From Alkanindiges illinoisensis (GTDB lineage: Bacteria; Pseudomonadota; Gammaproteobacteria; Pseudomonadales; Moraxellaceae): DNA of 64,000 bases. A program made the position numbers and the translations under genes. A model generated the notes under the pieces. It saw only the letters and a list, made by a program, of their open reading frames with translations. It ran no database searches and was not told where the DNA came from. The stretch spans positions 104,315 to 168,314 of the forward strand of contig NZ_SNTY01000036.1 of NCBI RefSeq assembly GCF_004377485.1. Reading direction: 5' to 3'. Shown here one piece after another: positions 55,153 through 63,647 of the stretch (its first letter is position 1; the number at the start of each line of letters is the position of its first letter).

Positions 55153-55923
55153 TTATGGTTGCTGTGCATCGACTGATTCACCGCTCACACCACGACTGTC
55201 TGGTCCCATCAGGTACAGGTATGCTGGCATAATACTGTCCGGTGTAGCCACCGTTTGCGGATTTTCCTGCGGGTAAGCGTCTGCCCGCATACTGGTACGG
55301 GTAGCACCGGGGTTTATACAGTTAAAGCGGATGGCCGGGTTACTGGCAAATTCGGCAGCAAAAATGGTGCTTAAGGCTTCCACACCAAATTTGGACACGC
55401 TATAGGCACCCCATTCGGCGCGTGCAGTACGGCCCACGCCGCTACTGGTGAAGATAACGCTGGCATCCTGCGATTGTTTCAGGAGTGGCAGCAGCGACTG
55501 GGTCAGCAAAAATGGCGCTCGCAGATTCACATTCATCACTTCATCCCAGGTTTGTACATCGTATTGCTCCAGTGCAATGCGATGCCCCAGAATGCCGGCA
55601 TTGTGCAAAATGCCATCCAGACGGCCAAACTGGTTTTGCAGGGTGGTCACCAGTTGTGAATATTCCAGCTCTGAAGTGCTGGCCAAATGCAGGGGCAGAA
55701 TCGCGGGTTTGGCGCCACCAGCCTGTTCAATCTGGTCATACACGGCTTCGAGTTTGGAAATAGTACGGCCATGCAGCACCACGGTTGCGCCATGACGGGC
55801 ATAGGTCAGGGCAGCACTCTTGCCAATGCCATCACCGGCGCCAGTCACCAGAATCACCCGGTTTGCCAGCAAGTCGGTGCGGGGCTGATACTGTTTGAGG
55901 TTAATCTGTTTTAAATCAATCAT
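55153..55923 (-). CDS. yciK: Short-chain dehydrogenase YciK-like
   Basis: 256 residues from the ATG at 55923, with AGAGGA 4 bases upstream. The Rossmann motif VILVTGAGDGIGKSAALTYA, the NAG motif LHNAGILGHRIAL and the catalytic Ser and YSVSK (AYSVSKFGVEAL) are intact. The sequence and the position after mupP-ubiG match YciK-type oxidoreductases of Pseudomonas and Acinetobacter. The substrate is unknown. The gap to mupP is 102 bases. Confidence 0.9.
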   Translation of the reverse strand: MIDLKQINLKQYQPRTDLLANRVILVTGAGDGIGKSAALTYARHGATVVLHGRTISKLEAVYDQIEQAGGAKPAILPLHLASTSELEYSQLVTTLQNQFGRLDGILHNAGILGHRIALEQYDVQTWDEVMNVNLRAPFLLTQSLLPLLKQSQDASVIFTSSGVGRTARAEWGAYSVSKFGVEALSTIFAAEFASNPAIRFNCINPGATRTSMRADAYPQENPQTVATPDSIMPAYLYLMGPDSRGVSGESVDAQQP

Positions 55924-56025
55924 AGCATCCTCTGTTTTATTCATTAATAATTATTGAACAGGATAAATGGCCTATAGGCTGGCTTGGGGCAAAGCCAGTA
56001 TTTCCCGGCCTTACACGTTAGGATT

Positions 56026-56745
56026 CTAGCATCCGGCTGGGCGTTGCTCTGTGAGCAAATGGTGAGCCGATTGATGGATTAATTCAATCAATTCATCAAC
56101 ATTGTAGACAATATGATTGGCGTGCCAGCCCTCAAGATTATCCTTGTGGTCAGGCGGTAAATAGCCGTAAGCTGCTAACACAGTCGGCATTCCTGCTGCA
56201 CGTCCGGCATCAATATCACGCGGGTGGTCGCCCACATAAATAATTTGTTCCGGTGGCAAGCCAAGCTGACTGGCTGCCAGTAACATGGGTTCAGGATCAG
56301 GTTTGGTCCGGCTCACATCATCAGGGCATACCAGCACCTGACAGCGTTCGGTCAAATTCAGGGTTGCCAATAATGATTCACTCAGGCTGCGAGGCTTGTT
56401 GGTGACAATACCCCACGGCAAGCCCAGTTCATCCAGTGCACTCAATAATGCATCCATTTGTGGGAACAGGCAGGTATCCACCGCAATATTCTGGGCATAA
56501 ATATCCAGAAACTGCTGGCGTATCTGTAGCAACTGCGGGCTGTTTAGCTCAAGATCAGGATAAATCAGGTTAACCATCGCGCGCGCGCCTTCCGACACTT
56601 GCGCACGGATCAGGTCATCTGTGGGAACCTGAATTTGAGCCTGTTCACACATCAGGCGAATGATGCGGATAAAATCCGGTGCGGTGTCAATCAGGGTGCC
56701 ATCAAGGTCAAACAGGACAGCACGCAGCGGCTGTTGCAAGCTCAT
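56026..56745 (-). CDS. mupP: HAD phosphatase, MupP type (phosphoglycolate-phosphatase-like)
   Basis: 239 residues of the haloacid dehalogenase family: nucleophile and acid in VLFDLDGTLIDTAPDFIR, GIVTNKPRSLSESLLATLNL, SRTKPDPEPMLLAASQLGLP and GDHPRDIDAGRAAGMPTVLA. Many annotators would call it gph. In Pseudomonas the gene in this place (between ubiG and a yciK-like gene) is mupP, N-acetylmuramic acid 6-phosphate phosphatase, which recycles peptidoglycan with AmgK and MurU. I favour MupP on that synteny, without direct proof. Its ATG directly follows the ubiG stop (TAAATG), so translation is probably coupled. Confidence 0.8.
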   Translation of the reverse strand: MSLQQPLRAVLFDLDGTLIDTAPDFIRIIRLMCEQAQIQVPTDDLIRAQVSEGARAMVNLIYPDLELNSPQLLQIRQQFLDIYAQNIAVDTCLFPQMDALLSALDELGLPWGIVTNKPRSLSESLLATLNLTERCQVLVCPDDVSRTKPDPEPMLLAASQLGLPPEQIIYVGDHPRDIDAGRAAGMPTVLAAYGYLPPDHKDNLEGWHANHIVYNVDELIELIHQSAHHLLTEQRPAGC

Positions 56746-57492
56746 TTAGGCAGGCCTCCGCGTATGCACCATATAATTGACATCCACATTGGGCGCCAGC
56801 CAGTAATATTTGGTTAGCGGGTTGTAGTGCAGGCCAATGATGTGGTCATAGCTTAAACCGGCCTGACGGATATAGGATGCCAGCTCGGACGGGCGAATAA
56901 ACTTTTTAAAGTCATGCGTGCCACGGGGGAGCAGGCGCAGCACATATTCAGCGCCAATAATGGCAAACAAATAAGCCTTGGGGTTACGGTTGATGGTGGA
57001 AAAAAACACATGGCCGCCCGGCTTCACCAGATCAAAGCAGGCCTGTACCACGGCGGCTGGATCAGGTACATGCTCCAGCATTTCCATGCAAGTCACAATG
57101 TCGTATTGTCCGGCTTGCTCCGCAGCCAGTTGCTCCACTGGCACATGTCGATAGCTGATATTGGTCACGCTCTCCTGTTCGGCATGTAGTTTGGCCACGG
57201 CCAATGGGGCTTCAGCCAGATCAATTCCAAGGACTTCAGCACCACGGCGTGCCATGGACTCAGCCAGAATGCCGCCGCCACAGCCCACATCAACAATTTT
57301 CTTGCCACTGATGCCATTGCCGTGTTCAGTAATCCAGTTCAGGCGCAATGGGTTAATCTGGTGCAGGGGATAAAACTCGGAGTTTGGCGTGGTATCCCAC
57401 CATTTTGCAGCCAGTGCATCAAATTTGGCAATTTCCTGTGTATCCACATTGGCAGCTGGCCCGTTTGTAGCGGACCCATTTGTAGAGGCCAT
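56746..57492 (-). CDS. ubiG: Ubiquinone biosynthesis O-methyltransferase
   Basis: 248 residues from the ATG at 57492 ([20 protein letters not shown]); starts further upstream run into the dsbA promoter and give an unlikely leader. It is a SAM-dependent methyltransferase for both O-methyl steps of ubiquinone synthesis: [56 protein letters not shown] and [20 protein letters not shown]. Length matches E. coli UbiG (240). It heads the ubiG-mupP operon, divergent from dsbA, and lacks a strong ribosome site. Confidence 0.94.
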   Translation of the reverse strand: MASTNGSATNGPAANVDTQEIAKFDALAAKWWDTTPNSEFYPLHQINPLRLNWITEHGNGISGKKIVDVGCGGGILAESMARRGAEVLGIDLAEAPLAVAKLHAEQESVTNISYRHVPVEQLAAEQAGQYDIVTCMEMLEHVPDPAAVVQACFDLVKPGGHVFFSTINRNPKAYLFAIIGAEYVLRLLPRGTHDFKKFIRPSELASYIRQAGLSYDHIIGLHYNPLTKYYWLAPNVDVNYMVHTRRPA

Positions 57493-57711
57493 AGTCACAA
57501 CATTCCAAAAGTTAATTAAAAGTATTTTTGCAACATGATTCATTGCAGGCGCTAGCACGCTGGTAGGCCTTGCATGTGCTGATTGTAAACCAGCATAATC
57601 GCTAACATTGAATAAAAACAGTGACCTTGTGCAAAAGTTCACAGAATCCACATATACTATCCCACAAGATGTTTTACCATTTACTAAAATTTTTATACAC
57701 GCACAGGACGT

Positions 57712-58365
57712 ATGATCAAGATGAAACATTTGGTTTTAAGTGCAATGACCGTATCTGTAATGGCTATGTCTGGTTTGGCTAATGCTGCTGAACCATTTGT
57801 AGCAGGCAAGGATTACACCGTACTGTCCAATCCGGGCAAAGTGGAAAAACCCGGCATGATTGAGGTGCGTGAGTTCTTCTGGTATGGCTGCCCGCATTGC
57901 TACCGTCTGGAACCTTATGTGGCATCGTGGCTGGCCAGCAAACCTGCCAACATTAATTTTGTGCGCAGCCCGGCGGCCATGAATCCGGTATGGGAACAAA
58001 ATGCCCGTGGCTATTATGCAGTTGACCTGATGGGGCTGACCAATAAAGTCCACAAGCCATTGTTTGATGCCATTCACCAGAAAAACCAGCGCCTGTTCGA
58101 CCAGAAATCACTGGCGAATTTCTATCAGGGCTATGGCGTGGACAGCAACAAGTTTAATGCCATGTTTAACTCGTTTGCAGTTTCTGGCAAGATTGCCCAG
58201 TCCAAGCAACTGGCGCAGGCCTACCAGCTGGATGGCGTACCTGCCTTAGTCGTCAATGGCAAGTATGTGGTGAAAGGCGAAGACCAAAAAGTGATTCAGG
58301 TGGTGAATTACCTGATCAATAAAGAACGTGCAGTGGTGAAAAAACCAGCACCTGCCAAAAAATAA
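57712..58365 (+). CDS. dsbA: Thiol:disulfide interchange protein DsbA
   Basis: 217 residues with a Sec signal peptide ([20 protein letters not shown]). The redox motif CPHC is at Cys60-Cys63 ([14 protein letters not shown]), and the cis-Pro strand is [18 protein letters not shown]. It introduces disulfides into exported proteins in the periplasm; the secreted proteins of this window with paired Cys, such as the protease, would be clients. AGGA lies a few bases before the first ATG. A strong terminator follows. Confidence 0.95.
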   Translation: MIKMKHLVLSAMTVSVMAMSGLANAAEPFVAGKDYTVLSNPGKVEKPGMIEVREFFWYGCPHCYRLEPYVASWLASKPANINFVRSPAAMNPVWEQNARGYYAVDLMGLTNKVHKPLFDAIHQKNQRLFDQKSLANFYQGYGVDSNKFNAMFNSFAVSGKIAQSKQLAQAYQLDGVPALVVNGKYVVKGEDQKVIQVVNYLINKERAVVKKPAPAKK

Positions 58366-58380
58366 GCGTTTTCAACGTAT

Positions 58381-58412
58381 AAAAAAAGCCTCAACTGTTT
58401 GAGGCTTTTTTT
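58381..58412. terminator. Terminator after dsbA
   Basis: A run of A then GCCTCAA (58381-58394) pairs fully with TTGAGGC and a T run (58399-58412) around a 4-base loop, giving a 14-bp stem that works in both directions; it also ends the convergent TetR gene. Confidence 0.92.
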
Positions 58413-58445
58413 ATGGCTACCTATTTCAACTATATAAAGGCAAAC

Positions 58446-59102
58446 TCAGGACTTGTTACCCGCTTCGCTATTCCAGTTGGAAATGCCACGGAACATCAGT
58501 TGCGCCTGCTTGGTGGTGTTTTGAATCAATTGTTCGCGCTGTTCTGCTAGCGTGGCCGGGTTATTTTTATCCGGCAAATTCAGCCAGGTCATGGCCCAGG
58601 AAAACGACATATTAATTAAAATTGACGACATGATCTGCAAGTCCTGCGTGGCACCCACATGCTCAAAGGCCGGCAATTTTTTCAGGTCTTCGGCCAGATC
58701 ATCCACAAAAAAATGAATTTCACGCGCAATGGCATCACGCACGACCGATGAGCCACCCCAGCGCTCGCCAATCAGGAATAGCCACTGCCGTGCGGACTGG
58801 TCAACAGCATTAAAAAACCGTTCAATGCTGAGCCGGGTTTTGGAGCCAGCCTTAACGGTGTATCCCTCACGCAGGCTGCGCAACAAATGATGCAGGCTAA
58901 TGGACACCTGATCCACCAGATCATTGCCCAGTTCATCCATATCCTGAAAATGCCGGTAAAACGCGGTGGGCACAAGACCAGCTTCACGCGCCACTTCGCG
59001 CAGGCTGATCGTACTAAACGAACGTCCAGAGGTGCTTAACGTCAGGGCCGCTTCCAGCAGGGCTTGACGGCTTTGTTGCTTGCGTTCGTCTCTGATCGAC
59101 AT
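58446..59102 (-). CDS. FabR/DesT-like TetR repressor of desaturase module 2
   Basis: 218 residues. The DNA-binding domain SLREVAREAGLVPTAFYRHF differs from that of the module 1 regulator in the positions before the recognition helix (LVPTAF here, IAPNSF there). The C-terminal helical domain has a Trp-rich ligand region (WLFLIGERWGGSS). It is divergent from the reductase at 59322. In Pseudomonas, DesT of this family represses the desCB desaturase operon and is relieved by saturated acyl-CoA; the same role is inferred here. Confidence 0.9.
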   Translation of the reverse strand: MSIRDERKQQSRQALLEAALTLSTSGRSFSTISLREVAREAGLVPTAFYRHFQDMDELGNDLVDQVSISLHHLLRSLREGYTVKAGSKTRLSIERFFNAVDQSARQWLFLIGERWGGSSVVRDAIAREIHFFVDDLAEDLKKLPAFEHVGATQDLQIMSSILINMSFSWAMTWLNLPDKNNPATLAEQREQLIQNTTKQAQLMFRGISNWNSEAGNKS

Positions 59103-59171
59103 TCAGACAGACCAAAAAAACTAATGAGGCAACAAGTTTAACAAAAAAAATAAACTTCTTTTTAAAAATTC

Positions 59172-59189
59172 AGTGTACAGGTGTTGACT
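59172..59189. promoter_or_regulatory. Operator A of desaturase module 2
   Basis: AGTGTACAGGTGTTGACT, an imperfect 18-bp palindrome with the core ACA-GG-TGT and GT/AC flanks, strongly like the DesT/FabR type. It sits beside the regulator's own promoter. Confidence 0.65.
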
Positions 59190-59211
59190 CAAATTTAAAA
59201 CACGCTATATT

Positions 59212-59229
59212 AGTGTACAAGTGTTCACA
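59212..59229. promoter_or_regulatory. Operator B of desaturase module 2
   Basis: AGTGTACAAGTGTTCACA, core ACA-AG-TGT with GTG/CAC arms, 22 bases after operator A. Confidence 0.65.
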
Positions 59230-59230
59230 A

Positions 59231-59248
59231 TACTAACAAGTGTTCACT
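59231..59248. promoter_or_regulatory. Operator C of desaturase module 2
   Basis: TACTAACAAGTGTTCACT, which on the other strand starts AGTGAACACTTGTTAG like the described DesT sites. It is only 2 bases from operator B, so the two would be bound side by side or compete. Confidence 0.6.
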
Positions 59249-59321
59249 AAAGTAGCAAACTGCCAAATACGTGAATACATCCAGAACACCAGCATCAGAA
59301 GATAAGCAAGAGGGCCGCATC

Positions 59322-60347
59322 ATGTTACAGACCAGCAACTACAAACCACACTGGATTCGCGAAGACTTTGTTGATTTTGTACTGGCCAAGGTGAATCCGA
59401 TGTGGACCCTGCGTCGTACCATGGCACGCATTGAAAGCATTGAACCCATTGCTGATGGCATGATTAAGCTCACCTTGCGTACCAATAACAAATTTAATCA
59501 GTACCAGCCCGGCCAGTTTGTCATGGTGACTGTGCGGATTGACGGGGTGCAACATCAACGTGCCTATAGTGTGGTGAGCTATCCTGGCGATTCAACCATT
59601 GTGCTGGGGATTAAAAAGCAGGGTCGTGTGTCCAACTATCTGGCCAATGATGCGCGTCCAGGTGATGTATTGGAAATTACCCCGGCCATGGGCGAATTTA
59701 CCTTAAAAAAACACGATCATCCGGTGTTGCTCATCTCTGCTGGCAGTGGCATTACGCCCATGATTCCATTGGCCAAACAGGCGCTTGAACGCTCTAAACT
59801 GCCAGTGACCCTGATTTATTATTCCCGTGATCCGGCATTCCGTGCCGAGCTGGAAGCACTGGCTGCCAAGCATCCGCATTTTAACTTGCACATTATTGTG
59901 GACAGTGCGGACAAACCCGCGTTTTTTGATGAAGAAACGCTGGATCAACTGTGTGTTGATGCCAAATACCGTGAAACCTATGTGTGTGCTGCACCCGGCC
60001 TGATGAAAGCCACCCGCCAGATCTGGCAAAAACGCGGCTGGAGCGACAAGCTCACTCAGGAAAGCTTTTTACCCGTAACCGTGAGTGATGATGCACAAGC
60101 GGTTCCGGTAAATTTCCGCCGCAGCATGCAGGAGTTTGAAGGCCGTGGCAATTTGCTGGCCAGTGCCGAAGCCGCAGGTTTAAAACCATCATTTGGTTGC
60201 CGCATGGGCATTTGCAACACCTGCGTGTGTACCAAAGTCAGTGGTGCGGTGAAGAACCAGCTGACTGGCGAAATTAATGACCAGAACAATGTGCAAATCA
60301 AATTATGTGTGAGCGAAGCAGTCAGTCCGGTTGAAATTGACCTGTAA
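59322..60347 (+). CDS. Ferredoxin-NAD(P)H reductase of desaturase module 2
   Basis: 341 residues from the ATG at 59322 (AGAGGG 7 bases upstream); a GTG at 59271 lacks a ribosome site. It is an FNR flavoprotein (FNQYQPGQFVMVTVRI, RAYSVVSYPGD, LLISAGSGITPMIPLAKQ, YVCAAPGLM) with a C-terminal [2Fe-2S] ferredoxin (CRMGICNTCVCTK and CVSEA). It supplies electrons to the desaturase 43 bases downstream. Together with that gene and the divergent regulator it mirrors module 1. Confidence 0.93.
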   Translation: MLQTSNYKPHWIREDFVDFVLAKVNPMWTLRRTMARIESIEPIADGMIKLTLRTNNKFNQYQPGQFVMVTVRIDGVQHQRAYSVVSYPGDSTIVLGIKKQGRVSNYLANDARPGDVLEITPAMGEFTLKKHDHPVLLISAGSGITPMIPLAKQALERSKLPVTLIYYSRDPAFRAELEALAAKHPHFNLHIIVDSADKPAFFDEETLDQLCVDAKYRETYVCAAPGLMKATRQIWQKRGWSDKLTQESFLPVTVSDDAQAVPVNFRRSMQEFEGRGNLLASAEAAGLKPSFGCRMGICNTCVCTKVSGAVKNQLTGEINDQNNVQIKLCVSEAVSPVEIDL

Positions 60348-60390
60348 GCCAGCCTTTTAATGAATTAGCCAATAAATCGAGTATAAGACC

Positions 60391-61554
60391 ATGAACATGA
60401 TGAACTATGATGCGGTAAAAGCTACCAAAAGCAAAAGCCGTGCATTAAGCTTTGATGAGATTCAGGAATTTGGCCGCAAGATTGACGCCATTCGTACCGA
60501 GACTATGGCCAAGATTGGCAAGGAAGATTCCGACTATATCTACAAGGTGCGTAACTTTGTGCGCTATACCGAAATTGCCTCACGCGGCATGCTGATGTTC
60601 GGTGGCTGGATTCCACCGGTCTGGTTGCTGGGTACAGCCATGCTGGGTGTGTCTAAAATTGTTGAAAACATGGAACTGGGTCATAACGTGATGCATGGTC
60701 AGTTTGACTGGCTCAATGACCCCACCTTAAACGGTGCCAACTACGACTGGGATACCATGGGCACAGGCGATGACTGGAAATATACCCATAACTACATGCA
60801 CCACACGTATACCAACGTGATTGGCAAGGATCATGATGTTGGCTATGGCCTGATGCGCATGAGCCGTGAGCAAAAATGGGAACCACGCTTCTTGTTTAAT
60901 ATTCCTCTGGCAGCACAATTATTAGTGGCATTTGAATGGTACGTGGGTGTGCAAAACCTGCATCTGGAAGATGCGATTATCTATAAGACCAAAAGCTGGA
61001 AACAGGTATGGGCTGATGCAGCCAAATTCCGTAAAAAAGCACGTCGTCAGATTTTAAAAGACTATGTGTTCTTTCCGGTAATTGCTGGCCCGATGTTCCT
61101 GCCAGTATTTGCTGGTAATGCTGTTGCCAATATTATCCGTAACCTGTGGGCAGGCTCAGTGATTTTCTGTGGTCACTTTACTGAAGATGCTGAAATGATG
61201 CCGGATAACACTGCAAACGAAACCAAGGCTGAGTGGTATCTGCGCCAGATTCGTGGCTCAAGCAACTTTACTGGCGGCAAGATCATTCACTTTATGAGTG
61301 GTAACCTGAGCCACCAGATTGAACATCATTTATTCCCGGATGTACCAGCCAACCGCTATCAGGAAATGGCGCCTAAGGTACGTGCAGTGTGTGAAGAGTA
61401 TGGCCAGAACTACAACTCAGCCAGTTTTGCCAAGCAGTTTGCCAGCGTGTGGGTACGTTTGGCTGAGCATTCCCTTCCTGACCAGATGGTTGACAAGATC
61501 AAGGCCACCCGTGCCAAGCTGTCACTGAAAAACCTGTTTGCCCGCGCTGCCTAA
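60391..61554 (+). CDS. Acyl-CoA/acyl-lipid desaturase, module 2
   Basis: 387 residues, membrane-bound. The His boxes are HNVMH, HNYMHH and HQIEHH, with the GHFTEDAEMM block between them, exactly the arrangement of the module 1 paralog. Probable delta-9 desaturase supplied by the upstream ferredoxin reductase. Likely expression control is by operators A-C. It is more conserved in composition than the AT-rich region that follows, so the module boundary with acquired DNA lies just after its stop. Confidence 0.93.
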   Translation: MNMMNYDAVKATKSKSRALSFDEIQEFGRKIDAIRTETMAKIGKEDSDYIYKVRNFVRYTEIASRGMLMFGGWIPPVWLLGTAMLGVSKIVENMELGHNVMHGQFDWLNDPTLNGANYDWDTMGTGDDWKYTHNYMHHTYTNVIGKDHDVGYGLMRMSREQKWEPRFLFNIPLAAQLLVAFEWYVGVQNLHLEDAIIYKTKSWKQVWADAAKFRKKARRQILKDYVFFPVIAGPMFLPVFAGNAVANIIRNLWAGSVIFCGHFTEDAEMMPDNTANETKAEWYLRQIRGSSNFTGGKIIHFMSGNLSHQIEHHLFPDVPANRYQEMAPKVRAVCEEYGQNYNSASFAKQFASVWVRLAEHSLPDQMVDKIKATRAKLSLKNLFARAA

Positions 61555-61590
61555 ACTGGTTTTAAGCACAGCTGCACCGTGTAGAAAACA

Positions 61591-61631
61591 CCCTATAAAA
61601 CTCTGTTGCTTTCATAGTGATAGGGTTTTTT
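61591..61631 (+). terminator. Weak terminator after the module 2 desaturase
   Basis: CCCTAT (61591-61596) and ATAGGG (61620-61625) with a long 23-base loop and a T run. The remaining part of the 61555-61920 gap contains MITE copy 2 and AT-rich DNA without a gene. Confidence 0.4.
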
Positions 61632-61673
61632 ATTGTCGAGTAAAATATTAGTCAACTCCTTTTAGTTTTAAAT

Positions 61674-61771
61674 ATTAGATCTCTTGCATAAGTCTGGTTT
61701 CGAAAAGCTCAACCAACGCTGCCTGAGCCTGTCGAAGGCGAGTTGGTACAACTTATGAAAGAAGTCTATTA
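61674..61771. mobile_element. MITE-like element, copy 2 (with flanking duplications)
   Basis: 98 bp matching 51925-52022 with one change (CGAAAAG for CGACAAG, which weakens the inner hairpin) including the same ATT flanks and terminal repeats. It lies in the intergenic region between the desaturase module and the candidate type VI cargo genes. Confidence 0.85.
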
Positions 61772-61920
61772 TAAAATGCAAATATGAAGGACAACAATCA
61801 TGCTTTTTTAAGCTACATTGCAACAATAAAAGTCATTTGGTAAAAATTAAGGGTTTGGTTAGAATGCGAACCAATTTAAATAATGCCTCATAATTAAAGC
61901 AAAGGTTAAAGGTTAATAAC

Positions 61921-62334
61921 ATGAATCAATCATTTGCCATCAATAGTTGGAGTACTGCCACGCCTGTTCTCAGTGCGGGTGGTTCACAAATCAGGATCAG
62001 TGCCAAAGGTATTGAAGTGATTACTGGCGGTAAATTTGAGGTGAAAGCCGGGCAGCATGTGTTTAGCAGTGGGCAGAGGGTAATAAGCGATATTCCATTT
62101 TTACCCTCACCGAGTAATGGTGGATATATTTTAGAGTTTGATGTTCGGCATAAAGTAGATAATGGGTTATTGGGAAGTGCAGCCACTTTTAGTCTGATTG
62201 ACTCAAAAGGAAATGTTCGTAGTGGTGACGTGCCTAAAGATGGAATTGTAAGAATTACCTCAAATGATCAAGAAGAAAAATATACCATCATCGTGCATAA
62301 AACTGATGCTGAATCTACGGAGCAAGAAGCATGA
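61921..62334 (+). CDS. VgrG-tail-like protein (DUF2345-type C-terminal fragment)
   Basis: 137 residues with its own start (AAAGG 8 bases upstream). Residues 18-48 (LSAGGSQIRISAKGIEVITG, then GKFEVKAGQHVF) match the DUF2345 needle end of VgrG spike proteins, which is normally the C-terminal part of a 700-1000 residue protein. Residues 69-128 (LEFDVRHKVDNGL, FSLIDSKGNVRSGDVPKDGI) look like the small beta-domain that follows it and binds cargo. So this is a free-standing or cut-off VgrG tail, perhaps an adaptor or carrier for the next gene. The last base of its stop overlaps the next gene's ATG (ATGA), so the genes are coupled. Confidence 0.75.
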   Translation: MNQSFAINSWSTATPVLSAGGSQIRISAKGIEVITGGKFEVKAGQHVFSSGQRVISDIPFLPSPSNGGYILEFDVRHKVDNGLLGSAATFSLIDSKGNVRSGDVPKDGIVRITSNDQEEKYTIIVHKTDAESTEQEA

Positions 62335-63452
62335 CGTATACTGCCAGATTAAAAGTATTCTGTAATGATAAGAATATATTGTCCAATTTAAGTTATACTT
62401 TTTTAAATACCTCATCTAATAAAAATTACGGCGGAAAGCTGGATAATAATGGCTGTACTAGGGTTTATAACTGTAATAAATTAGACTTAATCTTTATTGA
62501 ACTAATTTTAAACAATACAAAACTTGCCAGAGTTCGTATTCCTGCGCTTGAAAATGGAGATTTTAATAAGTCAACTTACAAATTAAAAATGACGCAGGGC
62601 ATAACCAAGAAAGCTGAATCAAACAAAGTTCCTGTAAAAGTCAAAAATGAGCTGGAAATTGCTATTGAGCAATGGGAATCAACAACATCTTACATAGCTA
62701 AAGAAACGATACAAAATCCTGTTCTTAGGTTGACGTATCAAAAAAAAGCTAAAGAAGTATCTAATAAATATATCATGCTTGTTAAAGATAGAAAACTCAC
62801 ATTAAAAGAGGCAGCTAATGAGTGTAATAAACTTAGAAATGAAGTAATGGAAACAACTAGAAAAAGAACCACTGCTGTAGGCGTGGCTGGAGCTAAAAAT
62901 ATAAAAACTAACGGCCTAACAATTGACTTTTTAAGTGAAAAATATGCATATAAATTAACCAATCCTACTAATTATGAAGAATTAAAAAATACTAGGCAAC
63001 TGGATGGGTTTATAAAAAAACAGATGGCATTAGGCAAATCTTTTTTCAATGCTTTATCCCCAACAGGGAAAAATCGTGTGTATTACTCAATCATGAGGAG
63101 TGCAGGTAATGCCAATCCCAAAGTAACAAGTCAAATGAAAGGTGTCGGATCGTTAGGAACAGTCTTTCTTGTCGTGACTGTCGTTTTTGCAGGGAAAGAG
63201 ATTTATTATGCTGAAAATAGAGAAAAAGAATCAATTAGGCAAGGGACTACCATTTTTACAGGAATGGCCACTGGTGCTGCTACAACAATGGCAGTAAGTA
63301 CTCCAGCAGAGGCTGCTTGTGGTCCAGCCGCACCTTTATGTATGTTTGTGGCAGGTCTTGTCGGTTCAGCAATAGGCGGATGGGGAGCGTATAAATTATT
63401 AGAAGCTTATGATGCTGAAATTGAGGAGTTTACAACATGGAACTTTTTTTAA
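62331..63452 (+). CDS. Candidate type VI secretion effector, membrane-acting (inferred)
   Basis: 373 residues, AT-rich gene. Residues 1-90 form a beta-rich N-terminal domain (MTYTARLKVFCNDKNILSNL, KLARVRIPALENG) like cargo-binding tails. Residues 100-260 are helical and charged with no recognised domain. Residues 271-292 (GVGSLGTVFLVVTVVFAGKE) and 304-355 are hydrophobic and Gly/Ala-rich, with a CGPAAPLC pair and GLVGSAIGGWGAYKLLEAYD; the end is DAEIEEFTTWNFF. This suits a pore-forming or membrane-damaging toxin. It overlaps the VgrG-tail gene before and a two-helix membrane gene after it. The function is inferred, not recognised. Confidence 0.6.
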   Translation: MTYTARLKVFCNDKNILSNLSYTFLNTSSNKNYGGKLDNNGCTRVYNCNKLDLIFIELILNNTKLARVRIPALENGDFNKSTYKLKMTQGITKKAESNKVPVKVKNELEIAIEQWESTTSYIAKETIQNPVLRLTYQKKAKEVSNKYIMLVKDRKLTLKEAANECNKLRNEVMETTRKRTTAVGVAGAKNIKTNGLTIDFLSEKYAYKLTNPTNYEELKNTRQLDGFIKKQMALGKSFFNALSPTGKNRVYYSIMRSAGNANPKVTSQMKGVGSLGTVFLVVTVVFAGKEIYYAENREKESIRQGTTIFTGMATGAATTMAVSTPAEAACGPAAPLCMFVAGLVGSAIGGWGAYKLLEAYDAEIEEFTTWNFF

Positions 63453-63637
63453 AATTCATCTTTTATGCTTTTATGCTTATAGGTTCATGTTTTATAATTT
63501 TCAGTATGCCAACCTTATATCAGAATGATAATCATATTAGTGACTCTAGATATATAAAAAGCTTCTATATTGGCTGTGCATTTATACTTTTGTGGTTAGG
63601 CTATATGATATTCAATTTCTTTCAACCTTTAAGGTAA
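63437..63637 (+). CDS. Candidate two-helix membrane immunity protein (inferred)
   Basis: 66 residues. Transmembrane helices at about 5-25 (LKFIFYAFMLIGSCFIIFSM) and about 42-62 (FYIGCAFILLWLGYMIFNFF), with a short polar loop between them. Its ATG lies inside the last codons of the effector-like gene (16-base overlap), so the two are translated together, as is usual for toxin and immunity pairs. A membrane location would suit a neutraliser of a membrane-acting toxin. Confidence 0.6.
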   Translation: MELFLKFIFYAFMLIGSCFIIFSMPTLYQNDNHISDSRYIKSFYIGCAFILLWLGYMIFNFFQPLR

Positions 63638-63647
63638 TTTTTATAGT

